Below, piece by piece: positions 12,593 to 27,770 of a stretch of 64,000 bases of DNA. The notes beneath the pieces are model-generated. The model worked only from the letters and a program-made list of their open reading frames with translations, was not told the DNA's origin and ran no database searches. The position numbers and the translations under genes are program-made. The DNA comes from Triplophysa rosa. Taxonomy: Eukaryota; Chordata; Actinopteri; Cypriniformes; Nemacheilidae. Every line of letters begins with the position of its first letter. The first letter of the stretch is position 1. The stretch lies in NCBI RefSeq assembly GCF_024868665.1, contig NC_079904.1:4665807-4729806 (forward strand). Direction: 5' to 3'.

Positions 12593-13225
12593 AAAGGCCT
12601 GTTCGCACCAAGAACGATAACTTTAAAGATAACTCTAATGATAATTATATTAGCATACACTACAATTGACAATGACATTGTTATACTAAGCTTGTGCGCT
12701 TCAGTTTCACAATTTAAAGGTCCAGTTTACAACATTTAGCGGCATCTAGAGGTGAGGTTGCAAATTGCAACCAACGGCTCACTCCACCCCTCCCTTTCGA
12801 AGCACTACAGTGGCTGACACAGGACTAAGATGTCATCACGTTTTTGCTTCTTTGCCGAAGGAGATAACGTATTTATGAAACGCGCTCTGTAGAACAGTTT
12901 GTCCGTTTAGGGCTACTGTCGAAACAACTTGGCGAATTCCATGTAAGGGGACCCGCTGTGTATGTAGATAGAAATAGCTCATTCTAAGGTAATAAGAACA
13001 TAACACTTCATTATGTAAGGTCTTTTTACATCTCTGAAGACATATAGTATATTGCATTTCTGTCAATAGATCCTCCAAAAAATGACACACAGCACCTTTA
13101 AGTGAGAACTTCAAATTCGAATGGAATGACAAATAATTGCACTATTCTCTTGAATTTTGGATGACTTAAAACTTTATAGATAGCTTTATAACTAAAGTTA
13201 TCGTCCTAGGTGTGAACAGGCCTTT
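12593..13225. mobile_element. AAAGGCCTGTTCGCACC MITE with nested element
   Basis: The left end AAAGGCCTGTTCGCACCAAG followed by ACGATAACT is answered by AGTTATCGTC and AGGTGTGAACAGGCCTTT. Its centre is occupied by a second repeat at 12714-13101, leaving about 245 bp of host element. Confidence 0.82.
12714..13101. mobile_element. TTAAAGGTCCAG element nested in the AAAGGCCTGTTC MITE
   Basis: The ends are TTAAAGGTCCAGTTTACAAC and CACAGCACCTTTAA. It contains CCTAAACGGACAAAC-type sequence (inverse) at 12899-12913 and ATAGTATATTGCATTTCTGT. The same motifs recur inverted at 15935-16225. This is a repeat type I recognise from many fish genomes. Confidence 0.75.
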
Positions 13226-13468
13226 AAACATCGTAAAATCAGAGCAGTAAATGGCCTTGATTAGCTTGATGCTTATGTTAAATGGCAACAACAGCAATAT
13301 GGTAAACTTTGCCAATGTTCAATAAATAATTAAACTTATACTAATAATCTCAGTAAGCAGCTCTTCTGCTGTATGATATGGTAGACAGCAATTAAAAAGC
13401 ATAAGGAGGCAATGGTTAATTAAATAAACGAGCTGTTTGCCATTTTGATGGCTTGAAGCAATGTACCC

Positions 13469-13592
13469 GTAGCTGGTGGAGCAGGGTGCTAGCAACGCTG
13501 AGGTCATAGGTTCAATTCCAATTGAAGACACATGCTGATATAATGAATGTTTTGAATGCAATGTAATTGTGTTGAACTACAGCATCTGCCAA
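13469..13592 (+). repeat. tRNA-derived SINE
   Basis: The tRNA-like head has GTAGCTGGTGGAGCAGGGTG and CTAGCAACGC in the A-box region and GGTCATAGGTTCAATTCC in the B-box region. ACACATGCTGATATAATGAA follows, then the fish SINE tail AGCATCTGCCAA. It is not a functional tRNA: the stems are incomplete and a SINE body follows. Confidence 0.7.
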
Positions 13593-14737
13593 GATAAGAA
13601 ATCTAAATTGTAATAACATGTCGAACTATTGGTCAAATGTCTATTTTACCATGGCTTTAAATGCAGTTTTTAAATCAGATTGTAAAACTATGGTGTTTTA
13701 TTAGAAACTTTTGGATAATACTCTGATATACCGGCATATCCGAATTTTTACTGTGTGCTTTGCTGTCCCACATTGTCAGCGTTTGGTCAATTATTTTGAG
13801 GCACTTCATTTTTTAAGACCATTCCAATTAAATCTGTATCCACTGTTCGGCCCATTAATGGATTTTTCTCTCGTATTTATGGATCTAATTACTCGTGTAT
13901 AAAAAAATACTTGATAAATGTGTCACTTTGAGCTCACTTTAGGCTGCCCCAAAATGCTATTTACGCCACTGTCTATAAAACGGGGGCCCAGGGGCCACAT
14001 TAATGATGATCCAGGGTCCCAGCCTCAAACAACGGCCCGCAGCTTTCTATAAAACCCTTAAGCCTATGATAATGCTAGGGTGTCTGATCTCTTTTTTTCC
14101 ATTGGGAATTCTGTCAATAAGCCCCGGTGTCCACAATAGCCCGTTGGAAAAAACTGCAAATTGGAGTTTTAATAGTGTTGTCAACACAGCATCTTTCACA
14201 CCGGAGCATAATGTAGCATAATTAAGCCACATTTGCATTTTGCTAAGCATTTGCACACAGTGCAGGTTGTGTTTTGCGGCATATGGGTTCGCTTCAACCC
14301 CTGGCTTCATGGTGTATTAGCTGATTTCAGTGGTGGCTTTAGTTTTTTCCACAAGACTTGAGTCGGGTCAATCAATCGTTATTCTTCTTCTTCTGTGCTT
14401 CTGTGCTACGAGCTAACAGTGCTTCTGGGAATAGGGTGTGATGCGTGTCTCATCGGGCAGGAAGAGCTTTTGATAATAAAGGTATTATGGAGAAGGGAGT
14501 GGTAATATCACACACTGGCTCGTGTTAAGCCATCCACACTGGGGTTTTTTTGGCTAATGGAGAACAAGCTATTAAGGAAACAGATGGTAATACATTCGTT
14601 TTTAGCCTTGTGTTTAAAGCATTATTGAGGAGAGTGAAAATAAACAGAAAAACAAGCTTATTTGGTATCATTGAAGGCTGAAGGCAAACAGGTGGATACC
14701 GGTTTTATTCAAGCACAATACTGAATTGAAGTGTTCT

Positions 14738-14860
14738 TAGAGATCAAGTGGTAGAGCAATGCATGCAGGGCAGAGGTCGTGTGTTTGATCCCCAAGAAAT
14801 GTGTAGCTTGAATACACCTTAAGTCGCTTTGAATAAAAGCATCTGACAAATGCATAAATA
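14738..14860 (+). repeat. tRNA-derived SINE
   Basis: Same type as 13469-13592: AGTGGTAGAGCAATGCATGC, GGTCGTGTGTTTGATCCCC, GCTTGAATACACCTTAAGTC, and the tail GCTTTGAATAAAAGCATCTG. The tail is closer to the canonical form in this copy. Confidence 0.75.
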
Positions 14861-15039
14861 GAAAATCTAATCTAAGGTGCATCAGAGAGATGTGAAGATT
14901 CTTGGCTAAATGTTCTTAGTTTGAGTCAATTGAGGTGTGCATTTATCATTTGATGTTAGAGTGAACAAATTAAATATATATTACACTACACTACACTAGT
15001 TCAATTGCAAAAACAGATTTCTAAAAAATCGTGTTTTAT

Positions 15040-15102
15040 TGTGCATTTACATTTAGTCATTTAGCAGATGCTATTATCCAAAGCAACTTACAGATGAGGT
15101 AT
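15040..15102 (-). repeat. SINE tail fragment
   Basis: TTTACATTTAGTCATTTAGC followed by AGATGCTATTATCCAAAGCA is the inverse of the common SINE tail. The tRNA-like head is absent. Confidence 0.6.
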
Positions 15103-15934
15103 ACAATAGAAACCATATGCGCCGATTTCTTTTTTCGACAGTGGGTGCTCGTCGGAGTCGGCACATCACCACGTCCCGAACCCAAACCCCACCCCTCAGG
15201 CCCCAACCACCGAAACGCACATGCCTGACACCAAAGATATTTTTTTCATAAGCAAATTATAACTTAAAATATTTTTCAAATTCACAACGAACAATTCATC
15301 ATGTCTATTACTTACTTTACAGCGGAGCATATACGGAAGAAAGTATAAAACATTTTAACTTAAATGTTCACTTCACTATTATTATTATTTTTTTATTCAG
15401 TGTACCATTAGCAAATAAAGTGAGTGAAAAGTGAAAGTGAAAAAAAGTGAAGTGATAAAATGATAACATTAACAACAACAACAACCATAGTTTAAAATCC
15501 AAAATAATTTGTTTTGCTCCAGAATATCAGTTATAGAGAAAAAAACATTCCTGAACATACTAACATATTAAACAGAGGCCTAATAAAAATATTACACATA
15601 GGGCCTATGCCTTTTTAAGCCATAACATAACAGCTTCAAGAATACATTTAAGAATAAACGAAATAGTAAAACGAACAATTACATTGCTCCAGATCTTCAG
15701 TTCCTAAAACGAAGCCTGAACCCACGAGCAAATCGTATAAAGCACATTTATCGTTTCTAAGAAATAGAGATTTTATACGCCTAAGCTTATAATTTAGATG
15801 GAAACCCATTTTAAATTCAACTCTACATAAATAACAACTTAAAACATTTTGACATTCTTAGCCTATTCATCAGTTAGGTAAAGTCCAACGAATAATTCAT
15901 ATTGCGCCAAATCTTCAGTCAAAACCGGAGCTTT

Positions 15935-16225
15935 ACGGGGTTTTTAGGAGGATCTATTGACAGAAATGCAATATAATATACAAAACTATTTCTTCAGAGG
16001 TGTATAAAAACCTTACGTAATGAACCATTATTTGTAATACCTTTGAATATGCTGTTTATATCTACATACAGAGCGGCCCTACATACATTGAATTCGCCGC
16101 CATGTTTTGTACAGCAGCCCTAAACGGACAAACAACTCTACAACGCGTGTTTCCTCTTCCTCTCCGCTGCGGTATCATGGTGAAACGGATCGTGGGATGA
16201 TCTTTCTCTCCAACGTCTCTCTGCT
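15935..16225. mobile_element. TTAAAGGTCCAG-family element, second copy (opposite orientation)
   Basis: AGGATCTATTGACAGAAATG, TCAGAGGTGTATAAAAACCT and AGCCCTAAACGGACAAACA match the reverse complement of 12890-13080. Termini are not intact. The 64-residue frame here is repeat-derived. Confidence 0.7.
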
Positions 16226-17179
16226 GGAAACTATCTCCATAGATATCTGTGAGCATCTCTGCTAAAAGCCTTAGTAACTTGTCTCTGCTGGAAAGTCTTT
16301 ATAATATTAACGCAGGTCCTAGCTCCTGCCTGACTTTTATTCTGCTTTTTATACCTAAAATCCACAGAATGTTTATTTTATGTAATAAATAAGACATCGC
16401 TCGTTCTACAGTCTTTCTAATGCCCGCAAAATCTCTTCCCTGCGTCAACATGAGAACGACATCTTTTTGTACTGTGGTGGCCACCGTCGTGTGTCGGTGT
16501 TGGTTGAACCTCCTTATTGAAACGGCCCCAGAACATCTCTTGGTCACAGAAACTTTAAGCGCGCGGCGAATCGAACAAAAAAGATGGTAATAATAAAGCA
16601 ATTGTGACCAAACTGTGACAAAAATGACAATAGATAGAAATTCACAATAAAAGGAGAAATGCTTCATACAAAAATCCTGCGCATCTTGGTGTCAGTCTCT
16701 CCTTTCATGATACCTTTCATTATAATTGAGAGCATTATATTCATTACAGTTCACAGCAGACATGGTCGCCAGATGTACGCTAACACAAGCTCAAACGAAA
16801 CGCCCAGACAAAAGAAGACACGCCCCTTGGGGAGACGCATGCGGAGCGGGTCACAGGCTGGTCAGCACTGGGCAGAACCGGACAGGATCCACAGATTAAT
16901 AGACTCTGGAACATTGTGTGCTGGTCATAAATTTCCAGCAGAAGCATCGCTCAATAACACATAGGTTATTACCTGGCATTGTTTTCTCAGTAGAACTGTG
17001 AATATAGCAGTCTCTGCCTACGTCTCGGCCATTTGATATTCATGCTGCTATTGAACCCTCTGAAGCATCTCTATTGATGTTCACTTGAGTAGATGTTTGT
17101 TAAATGACGCTTTTGAGGTCTCGATAGCATTCATGTGTTCATCGGTTGGTTGTAACCTTCATCAAGACACTTTGAACTT

Positions 17180-17305
17180 TACGTTTATGCATTTAGCAGA
17201 TGCTTTTATCCGAACTGACTAATATCATTTTGTCTCAGTATTGAATGTGTTTCCCTGGAATCTAACCCGTGACCTTTGCACTGCTATCAAATGAGCTATG
17301 GGAAC
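17180..17305 (-). repeat. tRNA-derived SINE
   Basis: Read on the - strand: a head near 17305 (AGCTCATTTGATAGCAG, GGTCACGGGTTAGATTCC) and a tail at 17185-17215 (ATAAAAGCATCTGCTAAATG). It is inverted relative to the copies at 13.5 and 14.7 kb. Confidence 0.7.
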
Positions 17306-17349
17306 GCTTAATCTGTTACATCACAAAAGGGTTGATTCAACCGGCGTGT

Positions 17350-17810
17350 ATTTTTGTTTCATTTCTAGAGAAGACCTTGAGGTTTGGGGATGTTAAATGC
17401 CGGTCCTCGTGTGAATGCAGCTGGAGGTTCGGTTGCCATTAGCATTAGCTTTATGAGGCTGGCTGTTTGTTGCTCCTTCGGGGATAAAATCGTGACCTCC
17501 ATCCCGCTCTGCTTTGGAAGTACCGTGGCTTGTGGTATTGACACGAGTGTCATGTCCAATCAGCGAATGAGGCTGGCCTGGAGCACGCAGAGCTGCGAGG
17601 CTGGACTTGCCAGCTTTCATTTCCAAGTCATCGCTGGTTCGCGGAAGGGTGGGGGTTTTACTCCAGAGAGCCCCATGCCTCAGTTCTAATGAATCGCTTG
17701 TATGACAGGGGTATTCCTCTGGCTGCCCGCTGGACGCGTGCGCCTTTACATGTGGCCTGACAGACCGCCGTCTCACACTGCCTTTCATATGACATCATTA
17801 GTGTTCTCAT
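17350..17810. other. unique, GC-rich stretch upstream of exon 2
   Basis: Higher GC than the surrounding intron and repeat-free. It has overlapping open frames on both strands (up to 131 codons on the - strand), which are expected from composition. None has a recognisable domain, and the + frame does not splice into exon 2. It may be a conserved element or nothing. Confidence 0.3.
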
Positions 17811-17936
17811 AAGCTAATGGAATACAGTGCAGCGGATAAGTAAAAATCTAATCTGTACAAATCTGTACAACGCAAATAAATGCTTGTCAGTGTGTAGTTC
17901 TTATTTCTTTGTTTTCTTTTTTTGTTTTGTCTCTAG

Positions 17937-21680
<3,744 letters not shown>

Positions 21681-22624
21681 TGACATTTTAAAAGCTGCGT
21701 TTTAATAAATAAGTCATATTTTAATTAACATACCATTAGTTGTGCGACTGGGAAAGATGTACTTTTGTCAGATGTTATAACTGGGTCTGAAATACCATCC
21801 AGAGAGATTTACACTATGATGGCCTCTGGTACTTATAGCTCGGGTTAAGAATTTGATTTTAAATATTAAACTTCATTATAGGCTGTTTGTGCTTTGGCTT
21901 CACACGGTTTGTTGACTGTAGGAGTGCTTTTCTTTTTTAAAGCAACCTGCTTTTTTTATCCAGAAGAAAATGAAACGGGTGAAAAAGATGCTGTAGATTT
22001 ATATTGAAGGAACCAGTGATTTGACTTGACCCTTATTCAGTAGAGCCACCACCTAATAACTATCCAGAACAACCTCACCATTGCAAAGCAAAACAACCAC
22101 AACACCTTAGCACTGTGATGGCAAGTTTAGCACAGGGAGCCGTCTGTAATTATTTCACGCGGATGTAACTCTGTAAAGATATTTTTGCCTGTGTTTTCTC
22201 GACCTGTCGTTTTTCATTTCAGCTAATAATTCATTTCATTTTCTGCTCATGTGAATAAAAAAACGAGCATGTAATTAAAATGTCAAACATTATACCCAAT
22301 TAAATGACAAACCAGCCATGAAAATTAATTGCAAGATTAATGAAGCACTGTATATGTATAACATTTTTATCATGAAAACACTTATGATTCCACATTAGCA
22401 AATAAGACTGTTTTAATTTTGATTTGTGCAAATTTATTTACATGATATACAGTATATGTGAGAATATTATATGGGTAGTTGAGAAATAGACCACAAAAAT
22501 GTAGAAAAAAAAACAAACAATAACAATATATCTCTCTTGTTCCATTTTATTTTATAAAAATATTAATAATACAAAGTTAAATATAATTAACAGTTTGTTT
22601 TCTACATTGTTGCTGTCACACTAT

Positions 22625-22627
<3 letters not shown>

Positions 22628-22659
<32 letters not shown>

Positions 22660-22665
22660 TATATA
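22628..22665. repeat. (TA)n microsatellite at the solo LTR insertion site
   Basis: About 18 TA units run up to the first base of the solo LTR at 22666. Further ATATATATACGGTATAT follows after 23216, so the LTR landed inside the tract. Confidence 0.92.
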
Positions 22666-23216
22666 TGTCATGATTGGTGAGGGAACAAGGACCCAAGTAC
22701 AGAGGACCCAGACGCAGACAGCGGGTAATGGGTTAAACAGACTTTTAATAAACAATTAACAAAACAAAGACCCACGTAGGGGGTAAAATAACAGACTATA
22801 AACATGACAGATAACAAGAACATGGACTAACTACACTAAACTAAACTAAACTAAACTAAACTAAACTAGAGACAAACATTTGAATTAAATACAAAATAAC
22901 TAAACTACATTAAACTACACTGACAAGACAGGAACTCACCAGACAAAGGACACGCACACAACAGTACAATAATCCAGCACAAGACAGAGGACACAGGGGC
23001 ATTAAATAAGGGGACAAATAAAGAGGGAACAGGTGTGGGGCATGAAACCAATAACGAGCTATTAAGGAGACGAAAGGGCGGGAACAGAGACCCGACACCG
23101 GAGAGTGGAAGGCCAACAGGGCAAAAATCGCCTCTCTCCACATGAAACAAGAGGTTCTGTCACGATTCTGCCTCTAGGTCAAGAAAAGCAAGACAAGATG
23201 GGGCAGAACCATGACA
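22666..23216 (-). mobile_element. solo LTR of the same family
   Basis: A 551-bp single copy of the repeat seen at 60650-61148 and 61837-62329, with TGTCATG at one end and CATGACA at the other. It is flanked on both sides by ATATA (22661-22665 and 23217-23221). The landmarks GACCCAGACGCAGACAGCGG and CTCTCCACATGAAACAAGAG are shared. No interior or second LTR is attached, so it is best read as the product of recombination between two LTRs. It sits inside a (TA)n tract, so the duplication is weaker evidence than usual. Orientation is taken from the intact element. Confidence 0.8.
22834..22868. repeat. (ACTAA)n expansion inside the solo LTR
   Basis: About seven near-perfect copies of the pentamer ACTAA. 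The LTRs at 60 and 62 kb have only a short ACTAG/ACTAA-like stretch at the matching point, so this array expanded after insertion or in a sister lineage. Confidence 0.85.
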
Positions 23217-23498
23217 ATATATATACGGTATATCAACTACCCATACTACTGTACTTTGTTCATCATGAACACCAGCTTCTATAATACCATTGTTTTATTT
23301 TAAAATATATTTCCAACCATGTCCAGTAAAATTCTAAATCCATGCTGTATAGACCAAATTGCGATTTAAACAGTGGTCCAGAAGCATTTCCAGTTTAACT
23401 TTTTTTAGTAGTTTATTAATTATCTTACATATATGATTACATTTTAAAGAGATACCACTTAGATTCTGTTGTAAATGTTCTCTTGGTTGTATTTTGTT

Positions 23499-24181
23499 TA
23501 GGGAATGCACGGATATGTAAATTTTGGCCAATAACGATAACCGATGATTCTTTAACATTGGAAGCCGATAACCAATATATTGGCCGATATTCCGTATCTA
23601 AATATTAATATAAAGTTCCCCAAGATTGAAACAAAAGGCAAAAAGTGGACAACTGCTTTTATTTGAAAACATTGACTGCAGAAAACAAGGTAACCATTAG
23701 TTCTCTTTTTCCCTGAAAATCATGTACAAAGCCTACTTTACACTAGTTAACGATTCTTTAACCTTCAAACTTTTCTGGTATAATTTTACTTAATAAACAA
23801 ATTATAGGTGTTCTTCCAGAGCAACCCAGAAAAGTGTTCTTAATAGCCACATGTCTAACAGGTCTCAAGACAGGAAACATTCAGACAGCAGTGTGATTCA
23901 AGCAATATGTTTTTGTTCCTATAAGTTACACATTCATAACTATCTACATACTGTACCTACATCAACAATGTTTTGCTAATTGCAGTAAGTGAATGATCAT
24001 GACAGAAAGACAGAACGGTACAGTATTTTAACTGTGAGCAGTGTGCAGCTGCAGAAGTTTGACCAGAGGAAATTATTTATGTTTTATCGGCTATAATATA
24101 TTGGCCTAATTTTTATTATTGGCCGATACCGCTAACATTAACAATGACCATTAATCAATAATAATTTATCGTGCATCCGTA
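23499..24181. mobile_element. hAT-like non-autonomous element with perfect 8-bp TSD
   Basis: The inverted ends are TAGGGAATGCACGGATA and TCGTGCATCCGTA. The 8-bp ATTTTGTT is repeated exactly outside both ends (23491-23498 and 24182-24189). Subterminal sequence is rich in GGCCGATA/TATCGGC motifs on both sides. The 683-bp length and absence of a transposase frame make it non-autonomous. The end type (TAGGGATGCACCGAT) is one I recognise as widespread in fish genomes. Confidence 0.88.
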
Positions 24182-26106
24182 ATTTTGTTCAAACGTTTGT
24201 GCGGTTTTAAAAAACTACAACAGGAAGTTCTACCAGGAACAGAAAGTTCTACCAGAAAGACTCGGAAGGCAAAATGTTTGGCAATAAACATTTATTAAAC
24301 AACTGATCACAACAAGGTGCGAATATGGTAAATGTATATAGTTCCGCATCCAGAGGGTCAAGAATTCCTGCACTTCCTGCCTGAAGATGAAGGCAGGGGT
24401 GCAGCCAACCCCCCTGGGGTTAATGGACAGGGACCATCCTGGTGGTGGTGGGGAGGATGGGGGTGAATGTCTGCTGCTTCAACTGCAAATGCAAACAGAG
24501 GGTAAGTGCGATCTTATATATTCCAGTGTTAGATGGTGATTGGTTAGGTGATGATTGGTTAGGTCTATACGTAGTGAGTGATGCAAGATTGAGTCTTCCT
24601 GGCAGAACTTGCTCTGAAGCTTACATTTCTGCTGGACCACCTTTGGACTACCACGCTTACGCCTTCCGAAGTGGTCTATATTGAGGCCAGTTTTTTTAAA
24701 TAGGATTGTGATTGGAAATTGCTCCACAAACATTAAAGGTTGGAGACGTTTTTCTTGTGTAAGTAATGTTGTGCAGTAACACAATTTAGAGCTCATATGG
24801 AAATCATTCACAAAGCAGAAATCATTTCTGAAAGTTTTTTGAGGTATATGTTAGACAAAATCGAGTATTGATTAAAATCACACTATGGCTGAAGCCAATG
24901 TCTGCACTCCTTTTCTTTGAGCCTGTAATAGAGATTGATTCTTTAATCTTTATATCACCTAGAAATGTCTGGCGGTCACTTGGGTCTTATAGTTGATGTG
25001 TCACTATAGTGTCCAATCTTATCAAGAATCTCAGGTGACAGAATGAATATTTCACCATCCTGTTCGTGCTGTGCTAGGTATGATGTCTAAAATATCTGAC
25101 GGATCACCTGATGGAGCCATCGTAGCTCTGTTATCATCAGGGATGTAGCAACCATTATAACTGGAGGACATAATCATTACCATTTCATGAGCCATTTGAC
25201 TTGGTTTCATTTAAGAATATTTAGAGCGCTCAGATTCAGACTTTTCCAAAAAGTGTTGACGCATCATGATGCCACCAGGGCGGGGACACCCGCTTCTGAG
25301 CTTCACAGTGGTTGTGTGTAGTTGGTCCTTTGGATTGGCAGTCGTGCTGTGTCTCTTCAGCTCTCCGTCGGAGGGGCTGGCAACCTGTCACAGCTCCAGC
25401 TTTGTGGCAGAAATTGAGAGCCTCTACAAACCTCCGGAGAGGCTCTCCGTGGGTTCTCATTGGCGTTCGACGCCCTCTCCGTTTTTAACTACAGAATTCA
25501 CACAGCTTCTCTTCCCACAAGGGATGTTGTCAGTCGTCGTCGGCTGGAGAAAAAAGTCACTCGGATATCCTTGATATCTCGGCAGTCTGTCTTGAAATAG
25601 AGTGAACTTGAAGCGGAAAACAAATCGCAGTTCTGCGGCACACATGCTAGTTTAATTAGTGAGAGAAGTTATAGGATATTAGTTAGCTTCATTTATTTCC
25701 TTGTGACGGTGCGGCTCATGATTTATTAATGTGGGTGTAATGTGTTTAACCAGGAGAGAAACTGTCGAGACCCACGTAGGCAATTAGATTTGGATCGCAT
25801 GGAAACAAATGAAGATGAATACAAAGGACAAATCCCAGTCTCTATTTCGTTTCGGGTCACACAATCCTCGATACAAATCAAGACTCACTCTATTACTTAT
25901 ATGACAATTACTACAGCAACAGGACAAGACAAATAGGTGTATTAGCACTTTTCTTTTGCTTTTGGGAACAAAGGTGGTGTTTTAGTTTGCAGCAGGAGAC
26001 AAAAGCATCATGATCTATCCATCACATAACTAAGTTTTAGTCTTAAAGGGGTCATATGGCGCGAATACGTGTTTTTCTGTGTCTTTGGTGTGTTATAAGT
26101 CGCCCA

Positions 26107-27770
26107 CAGAGGTGGACAGTAACGAAGTAAATTTACCTGAGTACTGTACTTAAGTACACTTTTTGAATATCTGTACTTTACTTGAGTATTATTTTTTCTG
26201 AGTACTTGTACTTTAACTTGACTACATTTGAAAGACAAATATCGTACGTTTTACTCCACTACATTTATATAAGATCCAAAAGTAGATAATGGTTTCTATG
26301 CAGCGGGGTTTCCTGTGTGCGCAATTTATCTGGCTTGCGATCTGCCAGGACCTTTTAATGTTGCCAAGTATTTCAGTTTTTCTATGCTCGCGGTTTTCCG
26401 GCAAGCTTTGAATGGCCATTTGGCAGATTTTTTTAACGCAAATCTGGCAACTCTGGGATCTTCCCGCTAAACTAATGTAAACGTAGGCGCTGATACACCG
26501 TTGATGGCGCTCTAAAAAGGCAAATAGAACAATAAAAGAGGAAAAAGGCACATGATAAAGTGTGGTGTAATCATCTGTGGGTTACGATCAGTCAAAGATC
26601 GTAGAAACATTGTCATGAAAATGATCGGCATAACGGCTAAACGGTAAATAAGCATCACATACACCTTGAGCTACGCGTGCGTGTTAACTTCTGATCTGCT
26701 GCTATATCATTTAAAGCGATTTGGAAAATGAATGATGTTTTTACTGAAGTAACTATAGTTGAAGTATTCCTGTTGAAATAAAAACAATAGAACCCTGCCC
26801 AAAATACAACATAAAATGTAATGGATTTAATGGTTATAATGGGAATTGTACTATGGATACTTGTTGTCTACTTGTATGTGATGGATTCTATTGCTGGGAT
26901 GGTAAATCCTATTGGAATAAAACCCAAAACACACTACAAAGAGGAATTTAATTTAAAAATCTCATTCTAATTCAAAAATTCATTGTTTTTTTCAGCAGGG
27001 ATGGTATTTGCAGTAAAACCACAGTATCAACATATTTACCATTTTCTATATATGGGAACCATACTCCAATTAATAATCTTTAGTAAAACCACAGCAACTA
27101 AACATATAATGAACATAGTTCATTATACTAGCTATAGTTTACAGTATGTTTGTAGTTAAATTATGGTAATACAAATGGTAATAAATCCAACAAACACATG
27201 GCTTCTACACTTTACTATTTACAAGAACCTTACTACTTACTGGTAAATTGCTGCTAAAACTGGTAAAGGGAATATACAAAATAAAAGAACACTGCTCATA
27301 AATACATATAGGCCTAGGGGGCTAATGAGGATAATTAGGCTAAATGATCATACAGGATTATATCTAAACTAAACATATGTGTGCTAAACATATAAAGCTC
27401 TTAAAGGAGTTGCTCACTGCAAAATTTGCCCCCATTGACTTTCCATAGTAGGAATAAAAACTACTATGGAAAGTCAATGGGGGCAAATTTTGAAGTGAAC
27501 TACTCCTTTAATACCACTGATACTGTGAGCTACTCAGTGTATTCAGTAGGTCGCTTCAGAGGCATAAGGTATACGACAATAAAACAATGCATAACTGACA
27601 TAAAGGAAATTTAATTTTAATACTTGAGTACTTTTAAAAGCACGTACTTCTGTACTTTTACTTAAGTAAGAATCTGTCTTTACAACTTTTACTTGTAGTG
27701 GAGTAATATTTGACCAGTAGTATCTGTACTTTCACTCAAGTAAGGAAGTTGTGTACTTCGTCCACCTCTG
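26107..27770. mobile_element. 1.66-kb hAT-like non-autonomous element with perfect 8-bp TSD
   Basis: The ends are CAGAGGTGGAC and its exact inverse GTCCACCTCTG. The 8-bp GTCGCCCA occurs directly before (26099-26106) and after (27771-27778). An 8-bp duplication plus CAG-type ends is the signature of the hAT superfamily. Both ends carry long imperfect inverted sequence rich in GTACTT/AAGTAC motifs (about 26107-26270 and 27620-27770). No transposase frame is visible in the interior, so it is non-autonomous. It carries a smaller hairpin element at 27401-27511. Confidence 0.88.
27401..27511. mobile_element. 111-bp hairpin MITE inside the hAT-like element
   Basis: The ends are TTAAAGGAGT and ACTCCTTTAA. 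The two inner arms, CAAAATTTGCCCCCATTGAC and onward to CATAGTAG and its inverse, are perfectly complementary for about 32 bp around a 9-base loop. Motifs such as CCATAGTAGG and CCCCCATTGAC also occur in the AAAGGGATAGTTCACC family, so it is probably a shortened foldback relative of that family. Confidence 0.75.

Larger units (their letters stand above)
1..17936 (+). other. 3' part of nkain2 intron 1 (or 5' flank)
   Basis: No credible coding exon is present. All open frames are short, lack recognisable domains and mostly overlap microsatellites or repeats. The stretch holds MITEs, SINE fragments and microsatellites, listed separately. It is called intron because the exon at 17937 starts with a splice acceptor in phase 0 and lacks the expected N-terminal residues, so a coding exon must lie upstream. 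Stretches with nothing recognised: about 6100-7915, 9250-10025, 10115-10980, 11230-11930 and 16230-17180. Confidence 0.8.

Noticed and set aside
13469..13592. Functional tRNA gene
   Set aside because: A- and B-box-like motifs are present but the cloverleaf is incomplete and a SINE body follows.
13935..14060. Another hAT-like terminus (TTTACGCCACTG)
   Set aside because: Only one end is visible and no partner end or 8-bp duplication was found, so it was not listed as an element.
16299..16667. 122-codon frame on the - strand
   Set aside because: No domain, no splice context and no flanking signals; length is not exceptional in 64 kb.
17393..17788. 131-codon frame on the - strand upstream of exon 2
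   Set aside because: No recognisable domain, overlaps an equally open + strand frame, and is explained by higher GC content.
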